Below are positions 16,336-23,155 of a DNA stretch of 25,085 nucleotides, one piece after another (position 1 is the first letter of the stretch; every line of letters starts with the position of its first letter). The DNA comes from a virus. The notes under the pieces were generated by a model, which was given only the letters and a program-made list of their open reading frames with translations, ran no database searches and was not told the DNA's origin. Made by a program: the position numbers and the translations under genes. The stretch spans positions 1 through 25,085 of the IMG/VR virus record IMGVR_UViG_3300034102_001820. One strand, written 5' to 3'.

Positions 16336-18582
16336 TTATGATAATGTTGAACCTCTAAAGTAATTATTTGTTGAATCTAATACTCCTGCACTACCAACTG
16401 AGAATCCGGTGACATTAGTGAAGACCCTATAAGTACCATTCCAATAATTTGGACCACTATATACCACATCGATAACTCTTAATCCACTATCAGTATTTGT
16501 GTTTACCAACGATGTTGGTTGATTATTGAAATTCACACCAATTTGAGTATAAACCTGTGTTGAATTATTTAATAAACTATGTGGAACAAATATTGAATAA
16601 TATGCATTTCCACGAACACTGTTTGCTGGTATTTCAACTGTTTCAAATTTATATGATTCTTTTGCATTACCATATAAATCAGTTCCTCCCGAAGATTGTG
16701 GTACATTAGATTCTATAACACCATTTGTGTTATTTGTGGTTCCCGTAACGTGACCCATCCAATCCATGTAATATTCCAAATCGTTTGCGTTTATATCGAC
16801 CAATCCTGAAGTTTGGAATCCAAACCAAGTTGCTCCGGTATTTGCCACCATGTAACTTCCGATATCTGTTGAGATGGAACCCGTAAATTGAGCATCATCC
16901 CCACTTTCAATAAACACAAGAGCCATAGGTGTACTACCTGACGGTGTTGTTGATGTTGGTGTACTTGTGTTTGTTAACGTAGGTGTTGGACTATTAGTTG
17001 GAGTACTTGTCAACGTTTGAGTTGGTGTATTTGTACTTGTTGGTGTACTTGTTAAAGTTTGAGTCGGAGTGCTTGTTAAAGTTTGAGTTGGGGTTGGTGT
17101 TGGTGAATCATAAACAACCAATTCCACAACGTTACCATTACCATAATTCCAAGTGTACGTTCCTGAGGTAACACCTAATGTCGATAAAGAGGTATTTGTT
17201 AATGTAACATTACCACTTAGTTGTTCACCTGAGTAACCTATAGGTACAAAAATGTTTCTTTGATTAGGTCCAAATCCAAATCTGTCACCTGTGTTATCAA
17301 AACTATCTGCAAAATCAAAATCTACACCTGAACCAATAGATGTTGGTCCTGTCATAAGTAAGTCACGATATTGTTGACCATTCCCATTTAAAGAAGGTCC
17401 AATCGCTAAAACGGACGGTGTTCCACTTGCTCTAACACCGGGGAAAACCCCTGTTGATGCCGATATTAACGTAAATGATGTTAAGTTAACTGTACCCTCA
17501 CCCGTTAACACAACATCACTACCCACTTCTTGCATTGTAAAATACAAAGATGCGGTTGTTATTGTCTGTGTTGGGGTATTTGTTGGTGTATTTGTTGAAG
17601 TGCTCGTTAATGTTAATGTTGGAGTACTTGTTAAAGTTTGAGTTGGTGTACTTGTTAAAGTTTGAGTTGGTGTACTTGTTAAAGTTTGAGTTGGTGTACT
17701 TGTCAACGTTTGTGTTGGGGTACTGGTTGTTGTGCTTGTTAAAGTAGGAGTTGGCGTCGGGGTACTCGTTAAAGTTGGTGTAGGTGCTGCAGTGCTCGTA
17801 CTTGTTAATGTTGGTGTTGGAGTTGGTGTAGGACAATCATCAACAGAAGCAATGATACCATTAACAACATATAATAAATTAAATGTATCTAATTTTATAT
17901 AATAACCGTTTGTTCCCACATAATATGTGGTTAAGGTTGCATCATTATGAAGTTTATCACCAACCTCAGGTACATAATTTGAAAAATATGCATTGGTACC
18001 TGCAGTAGAATAACATGTTGTCAATTGTAAACATGACAACGAGTTACATGCCAATGTTTGGTTATTTACAAAGCTACCTTGTGTGTTTGTTGAAAAACTT
18101 AAATTGGCAAAATATGCTTGACCTCCCGAAGAACTACTGGTATTTGTCAATGTGGGTGTTGGAGTACTCGTTAATGTCGATGTTGGAGTACTTGTTGGTG
18201 TAGATGTCTCGGTTAACGTAGGTGTGCTTGTTAACGTTGGAGTTGGGGTACTTGTTAAAGTAATCTCAATTGTTGCTGTTGGTGTAGATGTCTCGGTTAA
18301 CGTAGGTGTGCTTGTTAACGTTGGAGTTGGGGTACTTGTTAAAGTAATCTCAATTGTTGCTGTTGGTGTAGGTGTGGAGGTTGTTTCCACAACTTCAATT
18401 TCATACATATAATCGTATAGTGGGACATAAATCTCATATGTACCATAAACATAATCAGCAATATAGTTAAACGGTATTGTTTTTGAACCAATACTTACCG
18501 TACCCCCTGTTAAAGGTAGAAACGTTACCGTGGCCGTTTTCCCACTTAAATTATCACTTGTTATTCTTACTCCAGATGGCAT
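16336..18582 (-). CDS. Long modular fibre/adhesin with three Thr/Pro-rich linkers
   Basis: The protein has 748 residues, built of four globular modules joined by Thr/Pro tracts at about 68-150, 250-343 and 493-551. Module 1 (1-67) has aromatic strands (PFNYIADYVYGTYEIYVPLY) and may anchor to the virion. Module 2 (152-249) contains five cysteines. Module 3 (344-492), from SLYFTMQEVGSDVVLTGEGT to NVTLTNTSLSTLGVTSGTYT, resembles a secreted beta-sandwich domain common in PEP-CTERM proteins. Module 4 (552-748) is unidentified. The linkers come from tandem DNA repeats, including a perfect 84-bp duplication. It is probably a receptor-binding or surface-searching fibre. Its start at 18582 follows the LamG-like gene by 19 nt, and its stop is 1 nt from the next ATG. 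Confidence 0.7.
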   Translation of the reverse strand: MPSGVRITSDNLSGKTATVTFLPLTGGTVSIGSKTIPFNYIADYVYGTYEIYVPLYDYMYEIEVVETTSTPTPTATIEITLTSTPTPTLTSTPTLTETSTPTATIEITLTSTPTPTLTSTPTLTETSTPTSTPTSTLTSTPTPTLTNTSSSSGGQAYFANLSFSTNTQGSFVNNQTLACNSLSCLQLTTCYSTAGTNAYFSNYVPEVGDKLHNDATLTTYYVGTNGYYIKLDTFNLLYVVNGIIASVDDCPTPTPTPTLTSTSTAAPTPTLTSTPTPTPTLTSTTTSTPTQTLTSTPTQTLTSTPTQTLTSTPTQTLTSTPTLTLTSTSTNTPTNTPTQTITTASLYFTMQEVGSDVVLTGEGTVNLTSFTLISASTGVFPGVRASGTPSVLAIGPSLNGNGQQYRDLLMTGPTSIGSGVDFDFADSFDNTGDRFGFGPNQRNIFVPIGYSGEQLSGNVTLTNTSLSTLGVTSGTYTWNYGNGNVVELVVYDSPTPTPTQTLTSTPTQTLTSTPTSTNTPTQTLTSTPTNSPTPTLTNTSTPTSTTPSGSTPMALVFIESGDDAQFTGSISTDIGSYMVANTGATWFGFQTSGLVDINANDLEYYMDWMGHVTGTTNNTNGVIESNVPQSSGGTDLYGNAKESYKFETVEIPANSVRGNAYYSIFVPHSLLNNSTQVYTQIGVNFNNQPTSLVNTNTDSGLRVIDVVYSGPNYWNGTYRVFTNVTGFSVGSAGVLDSTNNYFRGSTLS
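16930..17106 (-). repeat. Thr/Pro linker repeat tract 3 (residues 493-551)
   Basis: Diverged copies of a 24-bp unit encode TPTQTLTS, with interspersed TSTNTPTQ and PTPTLTNT variants. Confidence 0.85.
17554..17835 (-). repeat. Thr/Pro linker repeat tract 2 with perfect 24-bp tandem units
   Basis: Three perfect copies of a 24-bp unit (plus-strand phase starting gtacttgttaaag) lie at 17624-17647, 17648-17671 and 17672-17695, with diverged copies on both sides. Each encodes eight residues, TPTQTLTS. Confidence 0.9.
18133..18381 (-). repeat. Thr/Pro linker repeat tract 1 with a perfect 84-bp tandem duplication
   Basis: Positions 18193-18276 and 18277-18360 are identical base for base, followed by the first 11 bases of a third copy. 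Each copy encodes 28 residues containing [20 protein letters not shown]. Identity without any silent change points to a recent duplication. Confidence 0.92.
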
Positions 18583-18601
18583 TTTTTTTTAAATTTTTTC
18601 T

Positions 18602-20059
18602 TTATAAAAGTTCATATTCCAAATCATTCTCGGGTATTAATAAATATTCCAAATCATTCTCGGGTATTAATAAATATTCCAAATCATTTATTAATGGTGT
18701 TAATTTTCCTGTAACAGTATCAATACAATTAGAAACACATTCTATAATGTTATAGTTTGGTTTTATTGTTGATTTATAGTGGTGTTTAACATGAACAAAA
18801 TCGAGAGGTTCATCAAAATATTTGATTCTCTTAATGTTAAAACACGTCACTCCGTGGTTATGTATACCACCAGAACCAATTGTACCCCTACCCCAAGATT
18901 GAATGAATGGTTGAGTCCCTCTTGTTGAAGGGACAACCTCCTCAAAATCTTCAATCTTATATACAGGTCGACCGTTTAAATATATTTTTAATGTACCTAA
19001 TCTTCTATTTCTTTCATCCGCCCACTTTTTCCATAATTCCTCGTCGGTAGTATAAATTGATGTTTGGGTTGAAGTGATTGAACTTCCAGATTCGGGCGTA
19101 TATGGAATCGGTTTTATTCCTCTAACCATATCGTTCCAACCACCATCGTTTTCAACATTACAATCGGTTAACCTTCTATATCTGTCAAATGTGATTGTGA
19201 TTTCAAAATCCTCGGAAGTACCATTAACACATAATGGAGGGGTTTGTCCCGATACCGTGTAATATCCTTCAGTGTACCCTGAATCACCACAATAACCACT
19301 GTAATGGACCGCTTTCCAAACTATTCTTCTATCGGAAGTAAAAGAGAATGATAAATTGTTGTCGGCATATTCAGATATTGTTGTTGTACCTCTGGTCCCC
19401 CAATAGTAAAATGTCCCACCGCCAAACCATGGTAAATCTTCCCTATTGAACACAATATCTATCGTCCAACCCTTTTCAGGTCTTCTATCTACAAAAAATT
19501 CACAATTATCACTTCCACCGCCGTGGTTAATTTGATATGCCCACGGTTTTGCGTTTTTTATTGGGTCAGTATCACAACATAAATTAGGGTCAGATAATAA
19601 TAATTCACAATCGGTAATGTCACCGGTAAATCCCGTAACATTTAACGAAAATAAGTTTGATAACGGTTGGTTGTAAGTTGAGATTTTAAAATAGTGGGTT
19701 AAACCCGAATTATCAACAAAATCATAAACATCGTTATCTAATATTGTGTCAACATTATTAAGTTGTGCTGTAAAGCTAGAATAAGTCAGGCTCCATGTAT
19801 ATCCTGAATAAGGATAACTCGGGTCATTTGGACGGTTGTCAATTTCAGTTAGGTAAATCGTACTCTTTGCGCACGATGCGTTCATCAACCCCGTAGTATT
19901 GATTTTTAGTGAGGAATACGATATAGGTGTGTTAAAATCTAAAACTTCTACGTTATAGTCAGTTTCAGTCTTCCCTACCTCGTAATCATAAAATTCTGAC
20001 GTATCGAGCTTTATGTCGAGTTTCGTCCCCCAAAATTTGAGTATGTTCTGACTATTCAT
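18602..20059 (-). CDS. LamG/concanavalin-like virion protein with C-terminal decapeptide repeats
   Basis: The protein has 485 residues. About residues 195-430 have the layout of a LamG/ConA-like jelly-roll: GWTIDIVFNREDLPWFGG, NLSFSFTSDRRIVWKAVHYS, EDFEITITFDRYRR, LGTLKIYLNGRPVYKIEDFE, then PFIQSWGRGTIGSGGIHNHG and FNIKRIKYFDEPLDFVHVKH. The pairing 'L.IY.NG..V..' with 'I..ik.fd.pL....v..hy' is characteristic of laminin-G-type domains in phage baseplate and fibre proteins that bind glycans or pack against other subunits. The last 28 residues are two and a half copies of NDLEYLLIPE. It is the first gene of the fibre operon, so it may be the baseplate-proximal part. It is divergent from the 20114 gene. 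The ATG at 20059 has no Shine-Dalgarno. Confidence 0.7.
   Translation of the reverse strand: MNSQNILKFWGTKLDIKLDTSEFYDYEVGKTETDYNVEVLDFNTPISYSSLKINTTGLMNASCAKSTIYLTEIDNRPNDPSYPYSGYTWSLTYSSFTAQLNNVDTILDNDVYDFVDNSGLTHYFKISTYNQPLSNLFSLNVTGFTGDITDCELLLSDPNLCCDTDPIKNAKPWAYQINHGGGSDNCEFFVDRRPEKGWTIDIVFNREDLPWFGGGTFYYWGTRGTTTISEYADNNLSFSFTSDRRIVWKAVHYSGYCGDSGYTEGYYTVSGQTPPLCVNGTSEDFEITITFDRYRRLTDCNVENDGGWNDMVRGIKPIPYTPESGSSITSTQTSIYTTDEELWKKWADERNRRLGTLKIYLNGRPVYKIEDFEEVVPSTRGTQPFIQSWGRGTIGSGGIHNHGVTCFNIKRIKYFDEPLDFVHVKHHYKSTIKPNYNIIECVSNCIDTVTGKLTPLINDLEYLLIPENDLEYLLIPENDLEYELL
18614..18688 (-). repeat. 30-bp tandem repeat at the 3' end of the LamG-like gene
   Basis: Two perfect 30-bp copies (18614-18643, 18644-18673) and a 15-bp partial third copy (18674-18688) encode NDLEYLLIPE repeats at the extreme C-terminus. 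Confidence 0.92.
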
Positions 20060-20064
20060 ATTAT

Positions 20065-20073
20065 TATAAATAT
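20065..20073 (-). promoter_or_regulatory. ATATTTATA box before the fibre operon (candidate late promoter)
   Basis: The coding-strand sequence GATATTTATAATAATATG has the box 5 nt before the LamG-like start. It forms a divergent pair with the box at 20089-20097, only 15 nt away, facing the opposite gene. Confidence 0.45.
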
Positions 20074-20088
20074 CTTTCCTTTCTTTTG

Positions 20089-20097
20089 ATATTTATA
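20089..20097 (+). promoter_or_regulatory. ATATTTATA box before the plus-strand gene cluster (candidate late promoter)
   Basis: GATATTTATATAG lies 16 nt before the ATG at 20114. Together with 20065-20073 it puts one box toward each of the two divergent genes. Confidence 0.5.
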
Positions 20098-20113
20098 TAG
20101 AAACTACAGTTAA

Positions 20114-20863
20114 ATGGATAAATATGTAAAAAATATTATCGAAGAGACATTCTCCTCCAAAAAACAACAAAGATTCTTCTATGCAAAGGCATCAGATAAG
20201 TCTTTGTCAAAAAAAGAAAGGAATAAATGGTCTAAATGGGCAAAGGAATATTCTTCAGATACTGATTTTGAAAAAATTCCAGAAAAGGCGGAATCCGAAA
20301 TTGAAGAGGTGGTTGACGAAAAAGGTAATGTTTCAAGAAAAAAAGTTCCCGTAAGTAAGGATAGTAAAGGTATTACTAAGAAAACAACTGACCAGATTGT
20401 TAAAACTGGTGCGGGTGCTATGGGTATTCATGGTGTACACGGTACACATACTTCCCTAAGATATTGGGCGGAAGCAGATATGAGTAAAGCACTCGGATAC
20501 GACAGTACTTTAGGTCAAGATGCTGATATGGAAGATGCGGAAAAATATTTTGAAAAAGAATTAGGAATGGGAGACAGAGAAGCTGAAGAAAGACTCTCAT
20601 CTTACGGTTATGATGAAAATCTTGAGGGTGATAAAGTAAGATTGATAGAAAACCCTAAAAAATACATTCAAGATTATGTTGAAAGTGTTCTTTCTAAAAA
20701 ATCACAATCGGATGATTTGGTAAAAAAAGACCAAACAGAAGATATTGAAAAGAACCTCAATCCAATCATCAAAAAACAATTATCCGCACTTAAAAATACA
20801 TTAGTAAAGAATAATCTTTCAGTAAAAGACATTCTTAAACTTTTAGATAAAGACGATGAATAA
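20114..20863 (+). CDS. Hypothetical phage protein with capsid-targeting-like N-terminus
   Basis: The protein has 249 residues, highly charged, mostly helical, with no cysteine or membrane segment. I do not recognise a named function. The first residues, MDKYVKNIIEETF, align position by position with the T4 capsid-targeting sequence MKTYQEFIAEA at Y4, I8 and E10. Next is SKKQQRFFYAKASDKSLSKK, with a following KKERNKWSKWAKEYS helix, which resembles the 'SK.QQ+.f' start of small DUF3008-type phage proteins. A Gly/His segment lies around 97-113 (KTGAGAMGIHGVHGTHTSLR), an acidic helix around 130-150, and a Lys-rich C-terminal helix. It begins the plus-strand cluster, and its stop overlaps the next ATG by 8 nt, so the two are translationally coupled. 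Confidence 0.6.
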   Translation: MDKYVKNIIEETFSSKKQQRFFYAKASDKSLSKKERNKWSKWAKEYSSDTDFEKIPEKAESEIEEVVDEKGNVSRKKVPVSKDSKGITKKTTDQIVKTGAGAMGIHGVHGTHTSLRYWAEADMSKALGYDSTLGQDADMEDAEKYFEKELGMGDREAEERLSSYGYDENLEGDKVRLIENPKKYIQDYVESVLSKKSQSDDLVKKDQTEDIEKNLNPIIKKQLSALKNTLVKNNLSVKDILKLLDKDDE

Positions 20864-21353
20864 AGATTTAAAAGGTAGAGTATTCGATGTTCCACAGGAC
20901 ATTCTTGATAAGATAAACCACACAATTACGGGTTTAAATGGTCAAAATGTGCGTGGTATTCAAAGAGCAAAAAAACTTCTACAAGATAAATCTGTAAAAT
21001 ACGGTCAACTAAAGAGAATCATTCATGACATCCAAAATATGGATAAGGTGAACGAAAGAACCAAATTTGACCTTTGTGGTGGTGAACTTATGGAAAAATG
21101 GGCAATGACTCATTTACAGGGTGAACGTGATTTAATTAAAGGAAATAAACAATCAAGAAAAAATGCAGATGAGATGTCAGGTTTGACGGGTGAAAGAAAA
21201 AACAGTCACTTAAAATCTCACAGTAAAAGATTTAGTTTTAAAATCCCAACCAATTTGGTCAAAAGTAATTCACATAAAACAAGTATATCACCGATTACTT
21301 CTTTAGGGTTATTTGAAGAAGTTGAAAAAATAAAGAAATTAATATCATACTAA
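20856..21353 (+). CDS. Hypothetical helical phage protein
   Basis: The protein has 165 residues, basic and helical. The N-terminal part (RVFDVPQDILDKINHTITGL, then GIQRAKKLLQDKSVKYGQLK and RIIHDIQNMD) looks like three helices. The central DLCGGELMEKWAMTHLQGER is followed by a Ser/Lys/His-rich stretch and the C-terminal tail TSLGLFEEVEKIKKLISY. That tail resembles the end of the WYL-like protein two genes downstream (PLQESISRIKTLIFF). The start codon overlaps the preceding gene by 8 nt, and its stop is 1 nt before the next ATG, so it belongs to one operon with both. No enzymatic motif or nucleic-acid-binding fold is recognised. A virion or prohead-core role is inferred only from company. Confidence 0.6.
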   Translation: MNKDLKGRVFDVPQDILDKINHTITGLNGQNVRGIQRAKKLLQDKSVKYGQLKRIIHDIQNMDKVNERTKFDLCGGELMEKWAMTHLQGERDLIKGNKQSRKNADEMSGLTGERKNSHLKSHSKRFSFKIPTNLVKSNSHKTSISPITSLGLFEEVEKIKKLISY

Positions 21354-21354
21354 T

Positions 21355-22302
21355 ATGCCAACTCAATTAGAAATAATAGCGGAGCAACAAAGACAACAAC
21401 ATTTGGCAAGAAACGAATACAACTACGGTGATTTGTATAGTTCAAATAATACAGGAGCATTATCCGACGGAGATGAAAGAGGTAAAGGAGAATTAAATGG
21501 TAATGTTGGTTCTAAAACAGATATTGTAGAGAGAAAATCATTGGTGGCTAAAAATATCTATAACCCAAACTTTATCTACGATTCTAATAACCCCAACGCG
21601 TTATCTAACGGTGACGAAAAAGGTAAAGGTGAAAATGCATCATCAATTGGTAGTGTTACGGATATTAACGAAAGAAAATCACTTTTATCAAAAAATATCT
21701 ACAATGAAAATTTTGGTTATGGTGTAGTTAACCCAAATGCGGTATCTGACGGTGACGAAAAAGGTAAAGGTGAAAGTAATTCAGGAACTATTGGTTCCGT
21801 TACCGACATCAATGAAAGAAACGCATCATATGCAAGAAACATATATGGACCATCTTTAGGTTATGACTCAAATCACCCCAACGCATTATCTAATGGTGAT
21901 GAAAAAGGTAAGGGTGAAAACGGAACATCGATAGGTGGTTTAACCGATATCAATGAGAGAACTTCATTATTGGCAAAAAACATATATAACACGGGTTTTG
22001 AGTATGATTCCAATAACCCAAATGCATTATCTAATGGTGATGAAAAGGGTAAGGGTGAAGATTCGGGTAATATTGGAGGTTTAACCGACATCAAGACAAG
22101 AATTACCTTATTGGCAAAGAATACTTATAATGGTGGTTTTGAATATTCATCAGTAAACCCTAACGCCATTTCTGATGGTGATGAAAAAGGTCGTGGTGAA
22201 AATGCCGGCGGTAGTGTTGGTACGAAAACCGACATTAATGAAAGAGTTGTATTAAAGGCGAAAAACAAATACGGCGATACTAAACAATATCCCGATTTTT
22301 AA
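21355..22302 (+). CDS. Repeat protein of six ~47-residue units, unknown function
   Basis: The protein has 315 residues. After a Gln-rich start (MPTQLEIIAEQQRQQHLARN) it is almost entirely six tandem units starting at about residues 20, 67, 114, 162, 209 and 256, plus a short seventh. The consensus is NIYN..F.YDSNNPNALSNG, then DEKGKGE, then ...IG..TDINER..LLAK. The most constant part is (D/N)GDEKGKGE followed by TDI. No known repeat family is recognised; the DGDEKGKGE loop loosely recalls acidic calcium loops but has Lys where an EF-hand has a ligand. No signal or membrane segment is seen. Silent differences among units show an old amplification, unlike the fibre linkers. It is linked in an operon (1-nt gaps or overlaps) to both neighbours. 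It could be a virion scaffold, a repeating linker or an internal protein. Confidence 0.75.
   Translation: MPTQLEIIAEQQRQQHLARNEYNYGDLYSSNNTGALSDGDERGKGELNGNVGSKTDIVERKSLVAKNIYNPNFIYDSNNPNALSNGDEKGKGENASSIGSVTDINERKSLLSKNIYNENFGYGVVNPNAVSDGDEKGKGESNSGTIGSVTDINERNASYARNIYGPSLGYDSNHPNALSNGDEKGKGENGTSIGGLTDINERTSLLAKNIYNTGFEYDSNNPNALSNGDEKGKGEDSGNIGGLTDIKTRITLLAKNTYNGGFEYSSVNPNAISDGDEKGRGENAGGSVGTKTDINERVVLKAKNKYGDTKQYPDF
21412..22263 (+). repeat. Six tandem 141-144-bp coding repeats
   Basis: Units begin at about 21412, 21553, 21694, 21838, 21979 and 22120, with a partial seventh from 22264. Copies 2, 4 and 5 are most alike (YDSN.PNALSNGDEKGKGE); copy 1 is most diverged. Confidence 0.85.
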
Positions 22303-23144
22303 TGATAAATTTTGAAAAAATATTATCTAAATTAATAACTGAAGCACCCGTTGGTAGTAAAAGGGAAAGATTGTTACGTGCAATAAAAAGTCGTAACCCT
22401 GTTTCATTTTATTATAATGGACCAAGAGAAGAAGTATTGGCAGGAAGAAGAATTAAGTCCGAGTTAGTTGCTATGGGTGTTACCAAAAAGGGTAATCTTG
22501 TGGTAAGAGGTTGGGTACAACCACCTTCAGTATCTAAAAAAGGATTTGGTGACCATGGATGGAGATTATTCATCTTAGATAGAATGTCAGGTATTCAGAT
22601 TTATGAGGACGAAACGTTTGATGCAAAAAGACCGGGTTTAAATCAAGATGGTGACAAGAGTTTAGATGTTGTTTATGCAACAAGTGATTGGGGGGTTATT
22701 CAAAAACCTGAAAAACCAAAACCACAACCAACTCCAACAAGAGAACCAGAACCACAACCAACTCAACCAAAAGTGGAACCTGAATTACCTCAACCTAAAC
22801 CTGAGGATAAACCTTCAGCAACACCACAACCCGAAGTTAATTTTGCGACACAAGTTTATGACGAACTTAAAACTAAGGTTCAGGACGTTGATGGTCAAAA
22901 ACAACTTTCACCAAATGATTTCTCAGTTGCATTGGATTCTTTACGTAAAAGAAAGATTTCTGATTGGTCAAACAGACAAAGAGAGATTGGTAAAAACACA
23001 ACTCCCGGTGAAGGTACACGTAGAAGGATTGAAAAAGATGCTGAGATTGAGTTGTATAATGAATTAAAGAAAGATAATGTGGTGGTTACACAAACCCCGC
23101 TTCAAGAATCGATAAGTAGAATTAAAACTTTAATATTCTTCTAA
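22302..23144 (+). CDS. WYL-like-domain protein with capsid-targeting-like N-terminus
   Basis: The protein has 280 residues in three parts. The N-terminus MINFEKILSKLITEAPVGSK resembles T4 internal-protein capsid-targeting peptides (MKTYQEFIAEA followed by RVG); it contains ITE/A at residues 12-15, the T4 prohead protease consensus (I/L)-x-E before A/G. Residues about 22-106 fit a WYL-type beta-barrel: AIKSRNPVSFYYNG, EVLAGRRIKSELVAMGVTKK, GNLVVRGW, then HGWRLFILDRMSGIQIYEDE. A Pro-rich linker (about 135-178) leads to a helical C-terminal part ending LQESISRIKTLIFF. WYL domains bind nucleic acid or nucleotides in bacterial regulators and CRISPR accessory proteins. No helix-turn-helix is present. 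The start overlaps the preceding stop by 1 nt. It may be packaged in the head and injected. Confidence 0.6.
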   Translation: MINFEKILSKLITEAPVGSKRERLLRAIKSRNPVSFYYNGPREEVLAGRRIKSELVAMGVTKKGNLVVRGWVQPPSVSKKGFGDHGWRLFILDRMSGIQIYEDETFDAKRPGLNQDGDKSLDVVYATSDWGVIQKPEKPKPQPTPTREPEPQPTQPKVEPELPQPKPEDKPSATPQPEVNFATQVYDELKTKVQDVDGQKQLSPNDFSVALDSLRKRKISDWSNRQREIGKNTTPGEGTRRRIEKDAEIELYNELKKDNVVVTQTPLQESISRIKTLIFF

Positions 23145-23146
23145 AA

Positions 23147-23155
23147 ATATTTATA
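23147..23155 (+). promoter_or_regulatory. ATATTTATA box before the 23174 gene (candidate late promoter)
   Basis: AAATATTTATATTTT lies 18 nt before the ATG at 23174. The segment AAACTATTAAAA right before that ATG also occurs right before the tail sheath ATG. Confidence 0.5.

Noticed and set aside
17554-17835. CRISPR-like array of short direct repeats
   Set aside because: Units are directly adjacent with no spacers and encode an in-frame Thr/Pro linker.
17519-17836. Asn/Tyr-rich minus-strand frame inside the long fibre gene
   Set aside because: It is the +1 shadow of the Thr/Pro repeat tract; the real frame is continuous across it.
18152-18412. Val/Gly-rich plus-strand frame
   Set aside because: Antisense reading of the same Thr/Pro repeats.
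13055-20059. Diversity-generating retroelement acting on the fibre genes
   Set aside because: No reverse transcriptase and no template/variable repeat pair were seen; repeats are explained by linker coding.
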